From: DAISVY01 sp036826635
Lineage (GTDB): Bacteria; Zixibacteria; MSB-5A5; GN15; FEB-12
NCBI GenBank assembly: GCA_036826635.1
Contig: DAISVY010000003.1
Span: 220,120 to 284,119, forward strand
DNA: 64,000 bases
Direction of reading: 5' to 3'
The notes below the pieces were generated by a model. The model was not told the origin of the DNA. It searched no databases and worked only from the letters and a program-made list of their open reading frames with translations. Within the stretch, counting starts at the first letter, position 1; every line of letters starts with the position of its first letter. Made by a program: the position numbers and the translations under genes. Of the stretch, positions 42,593 to 51,596 are shown one piece after another.

Positions 42593-43606
42593 ATGAAAAC
42601 CAATGAACGAATCGGACTGCGCGTCACATTGCTTACTCTGGCCGCCCTTGTTGTGCCGATGATTGTATTCCCGGCGCAATTCGGTATGCAACTGGCCCGG
42701 GGATCATCTCTCGTCAACATTCTGTACGAACTGGTCTGGTACGCTGTGGCGATCTTCCTTCTCTACCGGCGGGGCGGGTTACTGCAATTGGTGCCGGCGG
42801 CGGGTGTCTGTCTGGTTTACCGGCTGGTTCTTGGAAGCGTGTTGGGTCTGATGATCAGTGGCATGTACTCTATGGGTCTCAAGGTGTCGATAACTCTGGC
42901 CGTCTTCAGTTATTTGCCGGCCGTCCTTTTCCATATTGCCGTTACACCGTTTATCCTCAAGCCGGTGGTGAATCGATTCTATCGGCGGGTACCATCGGGG
43001 ACGACAATCGTGAAAACCCCGGTGTCTGATACGACCATGTCGGCAGCAGGTGAAGCCACGACCGAACCAATCGTCCCGCGGCGGGATAGCCGTCCGATAA
43101 GCGACCAGCCGGCGGCTTCTATTTACGATTCCCCGCGGCAAAAAACGGTGGAGACATCCCCGGCGGAACGGCAGAAAGGTTCGTTGATCGGTGATCTGAA
43201 CGGGTTTGAAAGAGCAGTGCGGTATATAGGTGAACACGCTTCGGTACATTTGGCGGCGGTGGTCGATTATGAAGGGCTCCTTCTGGCCAATTACAAGCGC
43301 GGAGAGATCGATTCGGAAGAGTGGGCTCCTCTGGCCGGTCTGTTTTTCGAAGGGAACCGGCGGGTCCTGGAAAAGAGAGATTTGGGGACTCCGGAGAAGC
43401 TGGACCTTCTGCTGCAGGACAAGAGGGTGATAATTGCCCGCGATAACAATTGCGATTTGCTGGTCGTGGCCGAGCGGCAGAGTGACGATGTACTGAGTAT
43501 ACGGATCAATCAGGCTCTGGAGATGATCCGGAAGTATATGGCCGAGCGTTACGGCAACGAGTTGAACCCAAGCGCGGAGAGAATAAATGTATCAAGTACT
43601 GAATGA
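42593..43606 (+). CDS. Membrane-anchored Roadblock/LC7 protein
   Basis: About 337 residues. Four TM helices in the first 125 residues, a Thr/Ser/Pro-rich linker (about 125-200), and a C-terminal Roadblock domain (about 210-320: HLAAVVDYEGLLLANYKRGE, LDLLLQDKRVIIARDNNCDLLVVAE). The start at ATG 42593 has AAAAGGG upstream; a TTG at 42578 overlaps the preceding stop. Its end overlaps the next gene by 20 bases, so translation is coupled. It would place a GTPase regulator at the inner membrane. Confidence 0.78.
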   Translation: MKTNERIGLRVTLLTLAALVVPMIVFPAQFGMQLARGSSLVNILYELVWYAVAIFLLYRRGGLLQLVPAAGVCLVYRLVLGSVLGLMISGMYSMGLKVSITLAVFSYLPAVLFHIAVTPFILKPVVNRFYRRVPSGTTIVKTPVSDTTMSAAGEATTEPIVPRRDSRPISDQPAASIYDSPRQKTVETSPAERQKGSLIGDLNGFERAVRYIGEHASVHLAAVVDYEGLLLANYKRGEIDSEEWAPLAGLFFEGNRRVLEKRDLGTPEKLDLLLQDKRVIIARDNNCDLLVVAERQSDDVLSIRINQALEMIRKYMAERYGNELNPSAERINVSSTE

Positions 43607-43928
43607 CTTGAACAAAACGCCCGGTATTACCGGATCCATGGTGGTGGGCAATGATGGTATCGTCATTGCCGCCGATCTCAATACCGGTTTTGAGGGTGAG
43701 ACCATCGGCGCCCTGGCGGCGTCCATTACCGCCAATATTCAGAAATCGCTGGACCGTCTGAATACCAGTCCCTGGGCGCAGGTGACCATTGAGGCCGATG
43801 AAGCCAAGCTTTTCTTTACCGATGCCGGCCTTGGTATTTTGGTGGTAACGACGGAAAAGGCCGTTAATATCGGGCTGGTGAGACTGGAGATCAAGAACGC
43901 GATAAGTCGACTTGAAGTAGCGGGTTGA
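43587..43928 (+). CDS. Roadblock/LC7 domain protein, MglB-like
   Basis: 113 residues, a bare Roadblock domain: MYQVLNDLNKTPGITGSMVVGNDGIVIAADL ... KLFFTDAGLGILVVTT ... IGLVRLEIKNAISRL. This is the size and pattern of short MglB or archaeal-type Roadblock proteins, which act as GTPase-activating or exchange dimers for MglA. It lies 32 bases upstream of mglA and overlaps the membrane Roadblock gene. Confidence 0.82.
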   Translation: MYQVLNDLNKTPGITGSMVVGNDGIVIAADLNTGFEGETIGALAASITANIQKSLDRLNTSPWAQVTIEADEAKLFFTDAGLGILVVTTEKAVNIGLVRLEIKNAISRLEVAG

Positions 43929-43960
43929 CAGTAACACCTGCTTGTATGGATTAGGAAGAT

Positions 43961-45001
43961 ATGGTTTCGATAAATTATTCCGCACGTGAGGTCTGTTGCA
44001 AGATCGTCTATTACGGTCCCGGTTTGTCCGGTAAGACGACCAACTTGCAGTATATTCATTCCAAGGTACCGCAGGATACCCGAGGTAAACTTATATCGCT
44101 GGCCACCGAGGCGGACAGGACGCTGTATTTCGACTTTCTGCCGATCAATATCGGGACGATCAATGGTTTTCAAGCCAAGTTCCAGTTGTACACCGTTCCG
44201 GGTCAGGTCTATTATAATGCGACCCGGAAACTCGTACTTCGCGGTGTCGACGGCGTGGTGTTCGTGGCCGACAGTCAGCCGGACAAAATGGATGAAAATA
44301 TCGAGTCGCTGGCTAACCTTGAGGAGAACCTTCGGGAATACGGATACAGTCCGGATGATCTGCCGCTGGTACTTCAGTATAACAAGCGCGACCTTCCCGG
44401 CGTTATGTCCGTGGAAGACCTCAACGCTCAACTCAATCCGCAAGGCCGGCCGGTTTATGAAGCGTCGGCGACTTTGGGCAACGGTGTTTTCGACACCCTG
44501 AAACTGATCATAAAACTGGTTCTGGAGAAAGCCAAGTCGAGCAGCGCCTCGAAATTGTCCCCGGCGGCCACAAGTGTGGCGCCGACCCGGCCTCATGATT
44601 CGTCGCATGCCACCCCGTCGACCGGAGTTCCCGTGCCACCGCAACGGGTCCCGGTGGAACCGGTGCGTGCCGATCAGCCGGAAGTTCCGTCTGCCGAGGC
44701 GAATGTGGCGGTGCAAACGGCCCCGGCCGTAACCGCAGAGAGTTCCATGCCGGCGTACCGTCCTTATCCCGGTGGAGAAAGACGGGAAGCGGACAGGACA
44801 GCCCCACCGGTTGGATTCGGAAAACCGCAGCCGTCGGAGAAATCGGCTGCCGCACAGGGAGAGAGCCCGGAAGTAGACTCCGGGAGTGCACCGAGTGATA
44901 GTCCCGCGTCCATGTCATCGCCTCAGATGGCGCCGTCGCTGCGTCGTCGGGGGGGGAACAAAAAACGCGGTTTTCTGAAACGTCTGTTTGGAATAAGATA
45001 G
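43961..45001 (+). CDS. mglA: MglA-family Ras-like GTPase with long disordered tail and basic C-terminal helix
   Basis: 346 residues. GTPase domain at about 1-195: P-loop GPGLSGKTT, the switch region TLYFDFLPIN, the MglA-type TVPGQVYYNATRKLVLRGVDGVVFVADS in place of the usual DxxG, and NKRD in QYNKRDLPG. MglA proteins are about 195 residues; here about 150 Pro/Ala/Ser-rich residues follow, ending in a basic amphipathic stretch (NKKRGFLKRLFGIR). MglA sets cell polarity and controls type IV pili or gliding machinery. The tail is probably a membrane or partner tether (inference). Confidence 0.88.
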   Translation: MVSINYSAREVCCKIVYYGPGLSGKTTNLQYIHSKVPQDTRGKLISLATEADRTLYFDFLPINIGTINGFQAKFQLYTVPGQVYYNATRKLVLRGVDGVVFVADSQPDKMDENIESLANLEENLREYGYSPDDLPLVLQYNKRDLPGVMSVEDLNAQLNPQGRPVYEASATLGNGVFDTLKLIIKLVLEKAKSSSASKLSPAATSVAPTRPHDSSHATPSTGVPVPPQRVPVEPVRADQPEVPSAEANVAVQTAPAVTAESSMPAYRPYPGGERREADRTAPPVGFGKPQPSEKSAAAQGESPEVDSGSAPSDSPASMSSPQMAPSLRRRGGNKKRGFLKRLFGIR

Positions 45002-45018
45002 TCAATCTGGAGGATTAG

Positions 45019-45504
45019 ATGTCTGACGATAGCCTGATCATTTATGAGGAACAGGTCACCGAGATCAACGAGCGGCTCAAGAAAATGCTCAAGGGGGCGG
45101 AAGCCAAGTGTGCTTTGTTGGTCGATAAGGATGGTCACCTCATCACTCGCCAGGGATTCACTCACTCGTTGGACACGACGGCTCTGGCCGCTCTGCTGGC
45201 GGGTTCGTTCGCCTCGACCAAAGAGATTGCGAAGCTGGTGGGTGAGCCCGAGTTTTCGGTGTTGTTCCATCAGGGCAAGAAGGATCATATCCACATGTCC
45301 ATCGTCGGCGAGCGATCCATTCTCGCCGTTATCTTCGACGACCGTACCACCATTGGCATGGTGAGGTTATATGCCCGGGAAACGGCGGCCGAACTGACCA
45401 AAATTTTCCAGGACATACAAACCCACAAACAGCCGGCAGCAGGTATCTCCGACGATTTCGCCGACATTGCCCGGGACAAGCTGGATGATATCTTTCAGGA
45501 TTAG
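45019..45504 (+). CDS. mglB: Roadblock/LC7 domain protein, MglB-like, longer form
   Basis: 161 residues. N-terminal helix (IIYEEQVTEINERLKKML), then a Roadblock core (KCALLVDKDGHLITRQGF, LDTTALAALLAGSFASTKEIAKLVG, GERSILAVIFDDRTTIGMVRLY) and a C-terminal helical extension. This layout is the one usually found beside MglA and is the best MglB candidate of the four. Strong GGAGG site, 17 bases after mglA. Confidence 0.84.
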   Translation: MSDDSLIIYEEQVTEINERLKKMLKGAEAKCALLVDKDGHLITRQGFTHSLDTTALAALLAGSFASTKEIAKLVGEPEFSVLFHQGKKDHIHMSIVGERSILAVIFDDRTTIGMVRLYARETAAELTKIFQDIQTHKQPAAGISDDFADIARDKLDDIFQD

Positions 45505-45582
45505 TCCTATTGGCAATCGACCGCCGGTTTGGAAACAGCATAGTCGGGCGCAAAGGATTTCGTTAGGGCTGGTGAGCTACGC

Positions 45583-47277
45583 ATGTCTTCAGAACTTTGT
45601 GCAATTTTAGTAAAAGCGGGGAAGATAACCGAGGAACAGGCAACTGAGGCCCAGGAACGGGTTAAAAAGACCAAACAGTCCCTCAGCAAAGCCCTGGTTG
45701 AAATGGGCGCTGTTGCCTCGGAAGAAGAAATCTCCTCTTTTGTCGGAAAGCACCTCAAAATCGGAGCTTTGCGGCTTGGTGACGTGGAGTTGAATCCCGA
45801 CGTTGTCAAGCTTATCCCGGTAGATATCGCCCGCAAATTCAAGGTCATCGCTATCAGTAAAATCGCCAAGACGTTGCTGGTGGCCATAAGTGATCCCAAT
45901 AATATCTATGTCCTGGATGCCATCAAGTTCATCACCGGTTGTAATGTCCAGCCCGCCATAGCTCCGGCCGATGAGATTGAGGGGGCGATTGAGCAGTATT
46001 ACTCAGAATCCGGGGCGCTGTCTGAAATCGTTAAGGGGCTTGAAGACGATCCTGATCTGGAAGTGGTGTCAGCCGAGGAGGGACCCTCCGAGACGGACCT
46101 GATGTCGCAGATTCAGGACAAGCCGCTGGTCAAACTGGTCGACTCGATTATCGGCGATGCCATTCGCATGGGGGCCTCCGATATTCACTTCGAGATGTAT
46201 GAATCGCGGATAAGGGTCCGTTATCGAGTAGACGGCGAGTTGAGAGAAATGGCGCCTCTGCCGTTCAAGTATCGGGCGGCTATAGTTTCCCGTATCAAGA
46301 TCATGGCGGACCTGGATATTTCCGAACGTCGTCTGCCGCAGGACGGTCGTATCAAGATCAAGATTGCCGGTCGTAAGGTCGACCTGCGTGTGTCCAGTCT
46401 GCCGACCATTTTCGGCGAGAAGGTGGTCATGCGTATTCTCGATCCCATGGCCCTGAAGATAGATATGACCAAACTGGGCTTTCGCTCGCCCGATCTGGCC
46501 AAGTTTCAGGAAAAAATTCACGTTCCTTACGGTATTATTCTGGTTACCGGGCCTACCGGTTCGGGTAAAACCACAACGTTGTACTCGGCCCTTCAGCAGA
46601 TCAACACGGTCGATGTCAATATCATGACGGCCGAGGATCCGGTCGAGTTCAACTTCGAGGGTATCAACCAGGTGGCGGTGAAATCCGAAATCGGCCTGAC
46701 TTTCGCCGCGGCCCTGCGTTCTTTCCTGCGACAGGACCCCGATATCGTTATGCTCGGTGAGATTCGTGACGGCGAGACAGCCGATATCGCTATTAAAGCG
46801 GCCCTGACCGGTCACCTTGTATTTTCCACCCTGCATACCAACGATGCCCCGTCGTCGATAACCCGACTGATGGATATGGGGGTGCCGAACTATCTGGTGG
46901 CTTCGGCTACTCAGCTCGTCATGGCTCAGCGTATGATGAAGAAAATTTGCCCCCGGTGTAAGGAGGAAGTCAACCTTACGGCGGAGCAGGTTGAATCGTT
47001 GCGCGTACCGCCGGAAGTACTCAAGGGCATCCGAGCTTTCCGGGGAAGAGGCTGCAACGCCTGCAACGAAACGGGCAAGGCGGGACGAACCGGTATTTAT
47101 GAGGTTATGCCGATTTCGTCGACCATTCAGCAAATGATTCTTCAGAAAGCGCCCGATTCGGAGATTCGAAAAGTCGCTCTTGAGGAAGGTATGTTCTCCC
47201 TGCGCATGGCAGCTGTCGACAAGATGAAACAGGGTGTCGTGAGCATCGACGAGGTTTTTGCCGTTACCTCGGCCTGA
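45583..47277 (+). CDS. pilB: Type IV pilus extension ATPase PilB
   Basis: 564 residues. The N-terminal MshEN/T2SSE_N domain (about 1-140) has LVKAGKITEEQATEAQE and LVEMGAVASEEEI. The secretion ATPase core has Walker A GPTGSGKTTTLYSAL, the Asp and His boxes, and Walker B MLGEIRDGETADIAIKAALTGHLVFSTLHTND. A zinc-binding tetracysteine lies in CPRCKEE...GCNACNETG. Hexameric motor that drives pilin assembly. 78 bases after the last Roadblock gene. Confidence 0.94.
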   Translation: MSSELCAILVKAGKITEEQATEAQERVKKTKQSLSKALVEMGAVASEEEISSFVGKHLKIGALRLGDVELNPDVVKLIPVDIARKFKVIAISKIAKTLLVAISDPNNIYVLDAIKFITGCNVQPAIAPADEIEGAIEQYYSESGALSEIVKGLEDDPDLEVVSAEEGPSETDLMSQIQDKPLVKLVDSIIGDAIRMGASDIHFEMYESRIRVRYRVDGELREMAPLPFKYRAAIVSRIKIMADLDISERRLPQDGRIKIKIAGRKVDLRVSSLPTIFGEKVVMRILDPMALKIDMTKLGFRSPDLAKFQEKIHVPYGIILVTGPTGSGKTTTLYSALQQINTVDVNIMTAEDPVEFNFEGINQVAVKSEIGLTFAAALRSFLRQDPDIVMLGEIRDGETADIAIKAALTGHLVFSTLHTNDAPSSITRLMDMGVPNYLVASATQLVMAQRMMKKICPRCKEEVNLTAEQVESLRVPPEVLKGIRAFRGRGCNACNETGKAGRTGIYEVMPISSTIQQMILQKAPDSEIRKVALEEGMFSLRMAAVDKMKQGVVSIDEVFAVTSA

Positions 47278-47438
47278 TCTTTTTCGGTTTCCGGTCCATT
47301 TGCACAATCCCTTGTCTGTCAGTCGTTTACCTTGTCGGATTAACGTTTTGACAGTCAAGAATCCACCCGAATTTCCGATATTACTTACGTAACGGCTACA
47401 GGTATATGTAAAGCGTTTGTAATCCACAGAGGTACAGG

Positions 47439-48515
47439 ATGGTATCACTTCGCGAACTGCTGGAACAGATGGTACAGATGGATGCATCCGATTTGCATCT
47501 GACGGCGGGTTCACCGCCGGTGGTGCGTATCGACGGGAAGCTGCAACGCATGCAGTTCGATCCGCTTACCAGCGACCAGGTAAAAAAGATAGCATACTCC
47601 ATGCTTAATGAAAAGCAGAGATTGAAATTCGAGCAGACCTGGGAGTTGGATTTCTCGTTCGGTATCGAGTCGATGAGCCGTTTTCGAGCCAACATTTTCA
47701 TGCAGCGGGGTAACGCCGCCGTAGCGTTGCGGCAGATTCCATACAAGATCAAATCCTTTGAGGAACTCGGACTGCCCAAGGTTATCGCGGAATTCGCCAA
47801 GCTTCCGCGCGGTCTCGTGCTGGTGACCGGCCCGACCGGTTCCGGTAAGTCGACTTCTCTGGCGGCGGTTATCGACAAGATAAACAAGGAGCGCCCGGTC
47901 CATATCATAACTGTGGAAGACCCGATAGAATATCTCCACCGTCACCAGATGGCCGTGGTGAATCAGCGGGAAGTCTATTCCGACACACCGTCGTTTTCCT
48001 CGGCTCTCAAGTATGCCCTTCGTGAAGATCCCGATGTCGTTCTGATCGGTGAGATGCGCGATCTGGAGACGATTGAGGCGGCTCTGTCGATATCGGAGAC
48101 CGGGCACCTGGCTTTTGCCACTCTGCATACGAATTCCTGTGCCGAAACGATCAACCGTATAGTCGATGTTTTTCCGTCGAACCAACAGGAACAGATTCGC
48201 ATTGCGCTGTCGTTCACGCTTCAGGCGGTCGTTTCTCAGACTCTCATTCCGAAGATCGGCGGTGGTCGGGCTCTGGCTATGGAGATCATGATAGCCACCC
48301 CGGCTATTCGTGCTATCATTCGCGACGATAAGGTGCACCAGTTGTATTCGATGATACAGTCCGGCCAGAAGTACGGAATGAAAACCATGAATCAGTCGCT
48401 GGCCGATCTTTATCACAATGGCAAGATATCCCTGAACGATGCTATGAATTATTGCCATGATCCGCAGGAACTCAGTGAGATGATCTCGCGCCACAAAGCA
48501 CCGGCGTTTTCGTAA
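47439..48515 (+). CDS. pilT: Type IV pilus retraction ATPase PilT
   Basis: 358 residues, typical PilT length. VQMDASDLHLTAGSPPVVRIDGKL at the N-terminus, Walker A GPTGSGKSTSL, Walker B VLIGEMRDLETIEAALSISETGHLAFATLHTN, and the C-terminal AIRAIIRDDKVHQLYSMIQSG motif. Drives retraction and thus twitching or DNA uptake. The 161-base gap before it may hold a promoter, but I found no convincing one. Confidence 0.94.
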   Translation: MVSLRELLEQMVQMDASDLHLTAGSPPVVRIDGKLQRMQFDPLTSDQVKKIAYSMLNEKQRLKFEQTWELDFSFGIESMSRFRANIFMQRGNAAVALRQIPYKIKSFEELGLPKVIAEFAKLPRGLVLVTGPTGSGKSTSLAAVIDKINKERPVHIITVEDPIEYLHRHQMAVVNQREVYSDTPSFSSALKYALREDPDVVLIGEMRDLETIEAALSISETGHLAFATLHTNSCAETINRIVDVFPSNQQEQIRIALSFTLQAVVSQTLIPKIGGGRALAMEIMIATPAIRAIIRDDKVHQLYSMIQSGQKYGMKTMNQSLADLYHNGKISLNDAMNYCHDPQELSEMISRHKAPAFS

Positions 48516-48542
48516 TGCCGTAACCGGGAAAGGAAAGAGCTG

Positions 48543-49739
48543 ATGCCAGTCTTTGAGTACAAAGGCAAGACGCTGGCCGGGGCCGCCGTTCAGGGGACCA
48601 TGAAGGCCAATAGTCGGGGTGACCTTGAGCGGGTGCTTCGGCAAAACCGCATTCTTGTCAAATCAATTACGAAAAAAGCCCCCGATATACAGATTAAGAT
48701 CGGTACCGGCATCAAGAAGGTAGAGGTTTCCCGCTTCACGCGCCAGTTCGCTACGATGATCGGGGCCGGATTGCCCATGGTGCAGTGCCTGGACATTCTC
48801 TCTTCTCAGCTCGAGAACAAGGAGTTGTCGAAGGTGATCAACCAGGTTAAGGACGGAGTTCAGGGTGGTGCCACTCTTTCGGATGCCCTGAGACGCCATC
48901 CCAAAATTTTCGACGAACTTTATACGAACATGGTTGAGGCCGGTGAGGTCGGTGGTGCTCTGGATTCGATTCTGGTGCGGTTGGCCGGGTATCGAGAAAA
49001 ATCCGATCAGTTGATAAGGAAAGTCAAGGGCGCTATGGTTTATCCCTCGGTGGTTATCGTTGTGGCCACCGGTGTGACTATCGGTATGCTTACCTTCATC
49101 GTGCCCGTGTTCGCCAAGATGTTCAGTGGCCTTGGTGCCGAACTGCCGGGTCCGACTCAGGTGGTTATGAACGTCTCGGATTTTCTTAAAGCTAACTTTC
49201 TCTATCTGTTAATAGGTCTGGCCGGTTTGGGCGCCGGGTTCGTGTGGTGGAAGAAAACCCCGACCGGAGCTCTGGTCTTCGACAAAGGGCTGCTTAATTT
49301 ACCCGTTCTGGGTACGCTGGTGCGCAAGTCCAGTGTGGCCCGGTTTACACGGACTCTGGGAACGCTGCTGTCGTCGGGTGTATCCATTCTGGAGGCTCTG
49401 GAGATTACGGCTAAAACCGCCGGCAACCTGGTGGTGGCGAACGCCATCAACAGATCGGTGGTGGCTATTGCCGAGGGTGATACGATTACCGGACCGCTTA
49501 AAGCCACCGGTGTTTTTCCGCCCATGGTGATACAGATGATCGGTGTCGGTGAAAAGACCGGCGGTCTGGACGAAATGCTTAACAAGATCGCCGATTTCTA
49601 TGACGAAGAAGTAGACGAAGCGGTCGGTGCGCTGACGTCGATTATCGAGCCGGTGATCATTGTGTTCATGGGTGTGGTGATAGGTGGTATCCTGATCGCC
49701 ATGTACCTGCCGATGTTCGACATTATCGGCAAGTTCTAA
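48543..49739 (+). CDS. pilC: Type IV pilus inner-membrane platform protein PilC
   Basis: 398 residues with duplicated T2SSF domains (about 65-190 and 270-390). FTRQFATMIGAGLPMVQCLDIL and FTRTLGTLLSSGVSILEALEI are the diagnostic repeats, and GEKTGGLDEMLNKIADFYDEEVD precedes the last TM. The platform links the ATPases to the growing pilus. GGAAAGGAAA ribosome site. Confidence 0.94.
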   Translation: MPVFEYKGKTLAGAAVQGTMKANSRGDLERVLRQNRILVKSITKKAPDIQIKIGTGIKKVEVSRFTRQFATMIGAGLPMVQCLDILSSQLENKELSKVINQVKDGVQGGATLSDALRRHPKIFDELYTNMVEAGEVGGALDSILVRLAGYREKSDQLIRKVKGAMVYPSVVIVVATGVTIGMLTFIVPVFAKMFSGLGAELPGPTQVVMNVSDFLKANFLYLLIGLAGLGAGFVWWKKTPTGALVFDKGLLNLPVLGTLVRKSSVARFTRTLGTLLSSGVSILEALEITAKTAGNLVVANAINRSVVAIAEGDTITGPLKATGVFPPMVIQMIGVGEKTGGLDEMLNKIADFYDEEVDEAVGALTSIIEPVIIVFMGVVIGGILIAMYLPMFDIIGKF

Positions 49740-49808
49740 AAACGCGGCCGGATTCGCGGTCGGCCCCGGCCGGTCGTAGCAGAAAAGTACAACCAAACGA
49801 TGGGATAC

Positions 49809-49830
49809 GACGGCACCGCATGGTGCCGTC
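49809..49830 (+). repeat. Perfect 9-bp hairpin just before pilS
   Basis: GACGGCACC (49809-49817), loop GCAT, GGTGCCGTC (49822-49830). There is no T-run after it, so it is not a standard terminator. It ends seven bases before the likely pilS ATG at 49838 and contains an upstream in-frame ATG (49820). It could control translation or act as a processing site between pilC and pilS. Confidence 0.5.
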
Positions 49831-49837
49831 GCGCATT

Positions 49838-51526
49838 ATGGGACCACAACAGGATAAGAAGCGACTGGGCCTTTTTCTCCCTCTCAAGCTGGCTTCGTAC
49901 GTCATTCTGATGCTGGTTGTCGTGTTGTGGATGAAAGATCCTGACTACCTGCATCACCCGATAATAATCTATTCCATTCTGACTTTGGCTTTCACGGTTT
50001 GTCTCAGTTTGGAGCGCCGTTTCACTCTTCATCGCGTTACATATATTCTGATAGGGTTGCAGTTTCTGGTCGAGATTTCCATCGAGGGCGGTGTAATATA
50101 CGCCACCGGGAATGTGAACTCGCCCTTTTCCGCTCTGCTGGTTCTGACCATCGTTTCGGCGGCCCTGGCCTATCGAATGATCGGTACACTGGTGATCGCC
50201 TCTCTGGTATCGGTTGCCTATACCTTCATAATATGGCTGGGGTTGGCGAGCGCCGACGGCGATCTGAGCATGCAGGCCCTTGAGACGATCTTCTCGTCGC
50301 ATGAGTCGGTTTTCTATTCTATTTTTCTGCACATTCTGATATTCTACCTCACTGCTTTCATGTCCGGCTATCTGGCCGAGCGGCTCAGCAGTCAGAACAG
50401 GCAGTTGGCCGATGCTTCACAGGCTCTTCGGCGCGCCCGGCTGGAAACCGACGATATCCTGAAACACCTCAATTCCGGACTGCTGACAATCGACGCCACC
50501 GGTAGCGTTATCTATTTCAACCGTGCGGCGGAAAGCATTCTGGGATATGACGAAGAAAAGGTTAAAGGAATGCCCTGTCGGGAGGTGTTCTCGGAACGCA
50601 TGCCCGATCTGGTCGATTGCCTTCTTGTTGGTCTGACTTCCCGGGTAACTTTCCCGCGTAAAGAATTGCAAATCGTCAACCGGCAGCAGGAGACGGTGCC
50701 GCTGGGTTTGTCGACTTCCATATTGACGGAGGAAAGCGGGCAGCTTCGAGGCGTAATCGCTATTTTTTCCGATCTTACCGAGGCCAAGCGTCTCGAAAAT
50801 AAAGTCCGTCTGAATGATCGCTTGGCGGCCGTGGGGGAATTGTCGGCATCTATCGCGCACGAAATCCGCAATCCGCTGGCGGCTATCTCCGGTTCGGTGG
50901 AGGTGTTGCAAAGTGAGCTGGAACTGACCGACCAGAACGCCCGCCTGATGGACCTGATTCTGAAAGAGTCACAACGTCTGAACAAGACGCTCAGCGATTT
51001 TCTGGCCTACGCTCGCATCAGCCGACCGTCGTATACCAAAGTGGAACTTCTGCACGTCGTCGGAGAAGTCCGGGATATTCTGCGAATGCACGAAAACATT
51101 CCGGATAATATAACGATCGGTCTCGAGAGCGATGAATCTATCGTGTACGTGGTCGGCGATGAGAACCTCATTACTCAACTTTTGATGAATCTCGTAATCA
51201 ATGCCTGTGAAGCCTTTATGGGCGGTCCCGGCAGTATCAGTATTCGGGTTGAGGTTGACCCCGCGTCCGGTTCCGTGTTATTGCACGTTCGCGACAACGG
51301 CCCCGGGATCGATCCGGGGAACCTTGAAAAAATATACGAGCCTTTCTTCTCGACCAAGAAAGAGGGGACCGGTCTGGGGCTGGCTATTGTTCATCGTATT
51401 TGCGAGGCGCTGAATCTGACTCTTCACGTGGATTCGAAACCGGCCGCAGGTACCGTCTTTACCGTTTGTTTCCGCTCGTTTGCTCAGGTGGTTCCCGACC
51501 GCAGTACGGCGGCGGCCGGCTGCTGA
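49838..51526 (+). CDS. pilS: PilS-type membrane histidine kinase
   Basis: About 562 residues. Six TM helices (about 10-185), a PAS domain (about 205-315: SGLLTIDATGSVIYFNRAAESILGY), HisKA with ASIAHEIRNPLAAISGSVE, and HATPase with LLMNLVINACEAF, DNGPGIDPGNLEKIYEPFFSTK and GTGLGLAIVHRI. The architecture matches PilS, which controls pilin transcription through PilR. No PilR or pilin gene lies in the window, so PilS is inferred from domain order and the position after pilBTC. Start at 49838 or at 49820 within the hairpin; neither has a good ribosome site. Confidence 0.8.
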   Translation: MGPQQDKKRLGLFLPLKLASYVILMLVVVLWMKDPDYLHHPIIIYSILTLAFTVCLSLERRFTLHRVTYILIGLQFLVEISIEGGVIYATGNVNSPFSALLVLTIVSAALAYRMIGTLVIASLVSVAYTFIIWLGLASADGDLSMQALETIFSSHESVFYSIFLHILIFYLTAFMSGYLAERLSSQNRQLADASQALRRARLETDDILKHLNSGLLTIDATGSVIYFNRAAESILGYDEEKVKGMPCREVFSERMPDLVDCLLVGLTSRVTFPRKELQIVNRQQETVPLGLSTSILTEESGQLRGVIAIFSDLTEAKRLENKVRLNDRLAAVGELSASIAHEIRNPLAAISGSVEVLQSELELTDQNARLMDLILKESQRLNKTLSDFLAYARISRPSYTKVELLHVVGEVRDILRMHENIPDNITIGLESDESIVYVVGDENLITQLLMNLVINACEAFMGGPGSISIRVEVDPASGSVLLHVRDNGPGIDPGNLEKIYEPFFSTKKEGTGLGLAIVHRICEALNLTLHVDSKPAAGTVFTVCFRSFAQVVPDRSTAAAGC

Positions 51527-51536
51527 TTTTTTGGTC

Positions 51537-51564
51537 TTGCGTTCGCTTACCTTGTTTGTATAAT
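51537..51564 (+). promoter_or_regulatory. Candidate promoter of the parvulin lipoprotein gene
   Basis: TTGCGT (51537-51542), a 16-base spacer, then TATAAT (51559-51564). Leader of about 25-40 bases depending on whether ATG 51597 or 51609 is used. Confidence 0.5.
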
Positions 51565-51596
51565 GTGAAATTCGAGTTATGAGTTTTTAGTTTTGT

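Noticed and set aside
46069..47514. 481-codon minus-strand frame opposite pilB
   Set aside because: PilB motifs are intact on the plus strand; the antisense product is low-complexity in character with no family signature.
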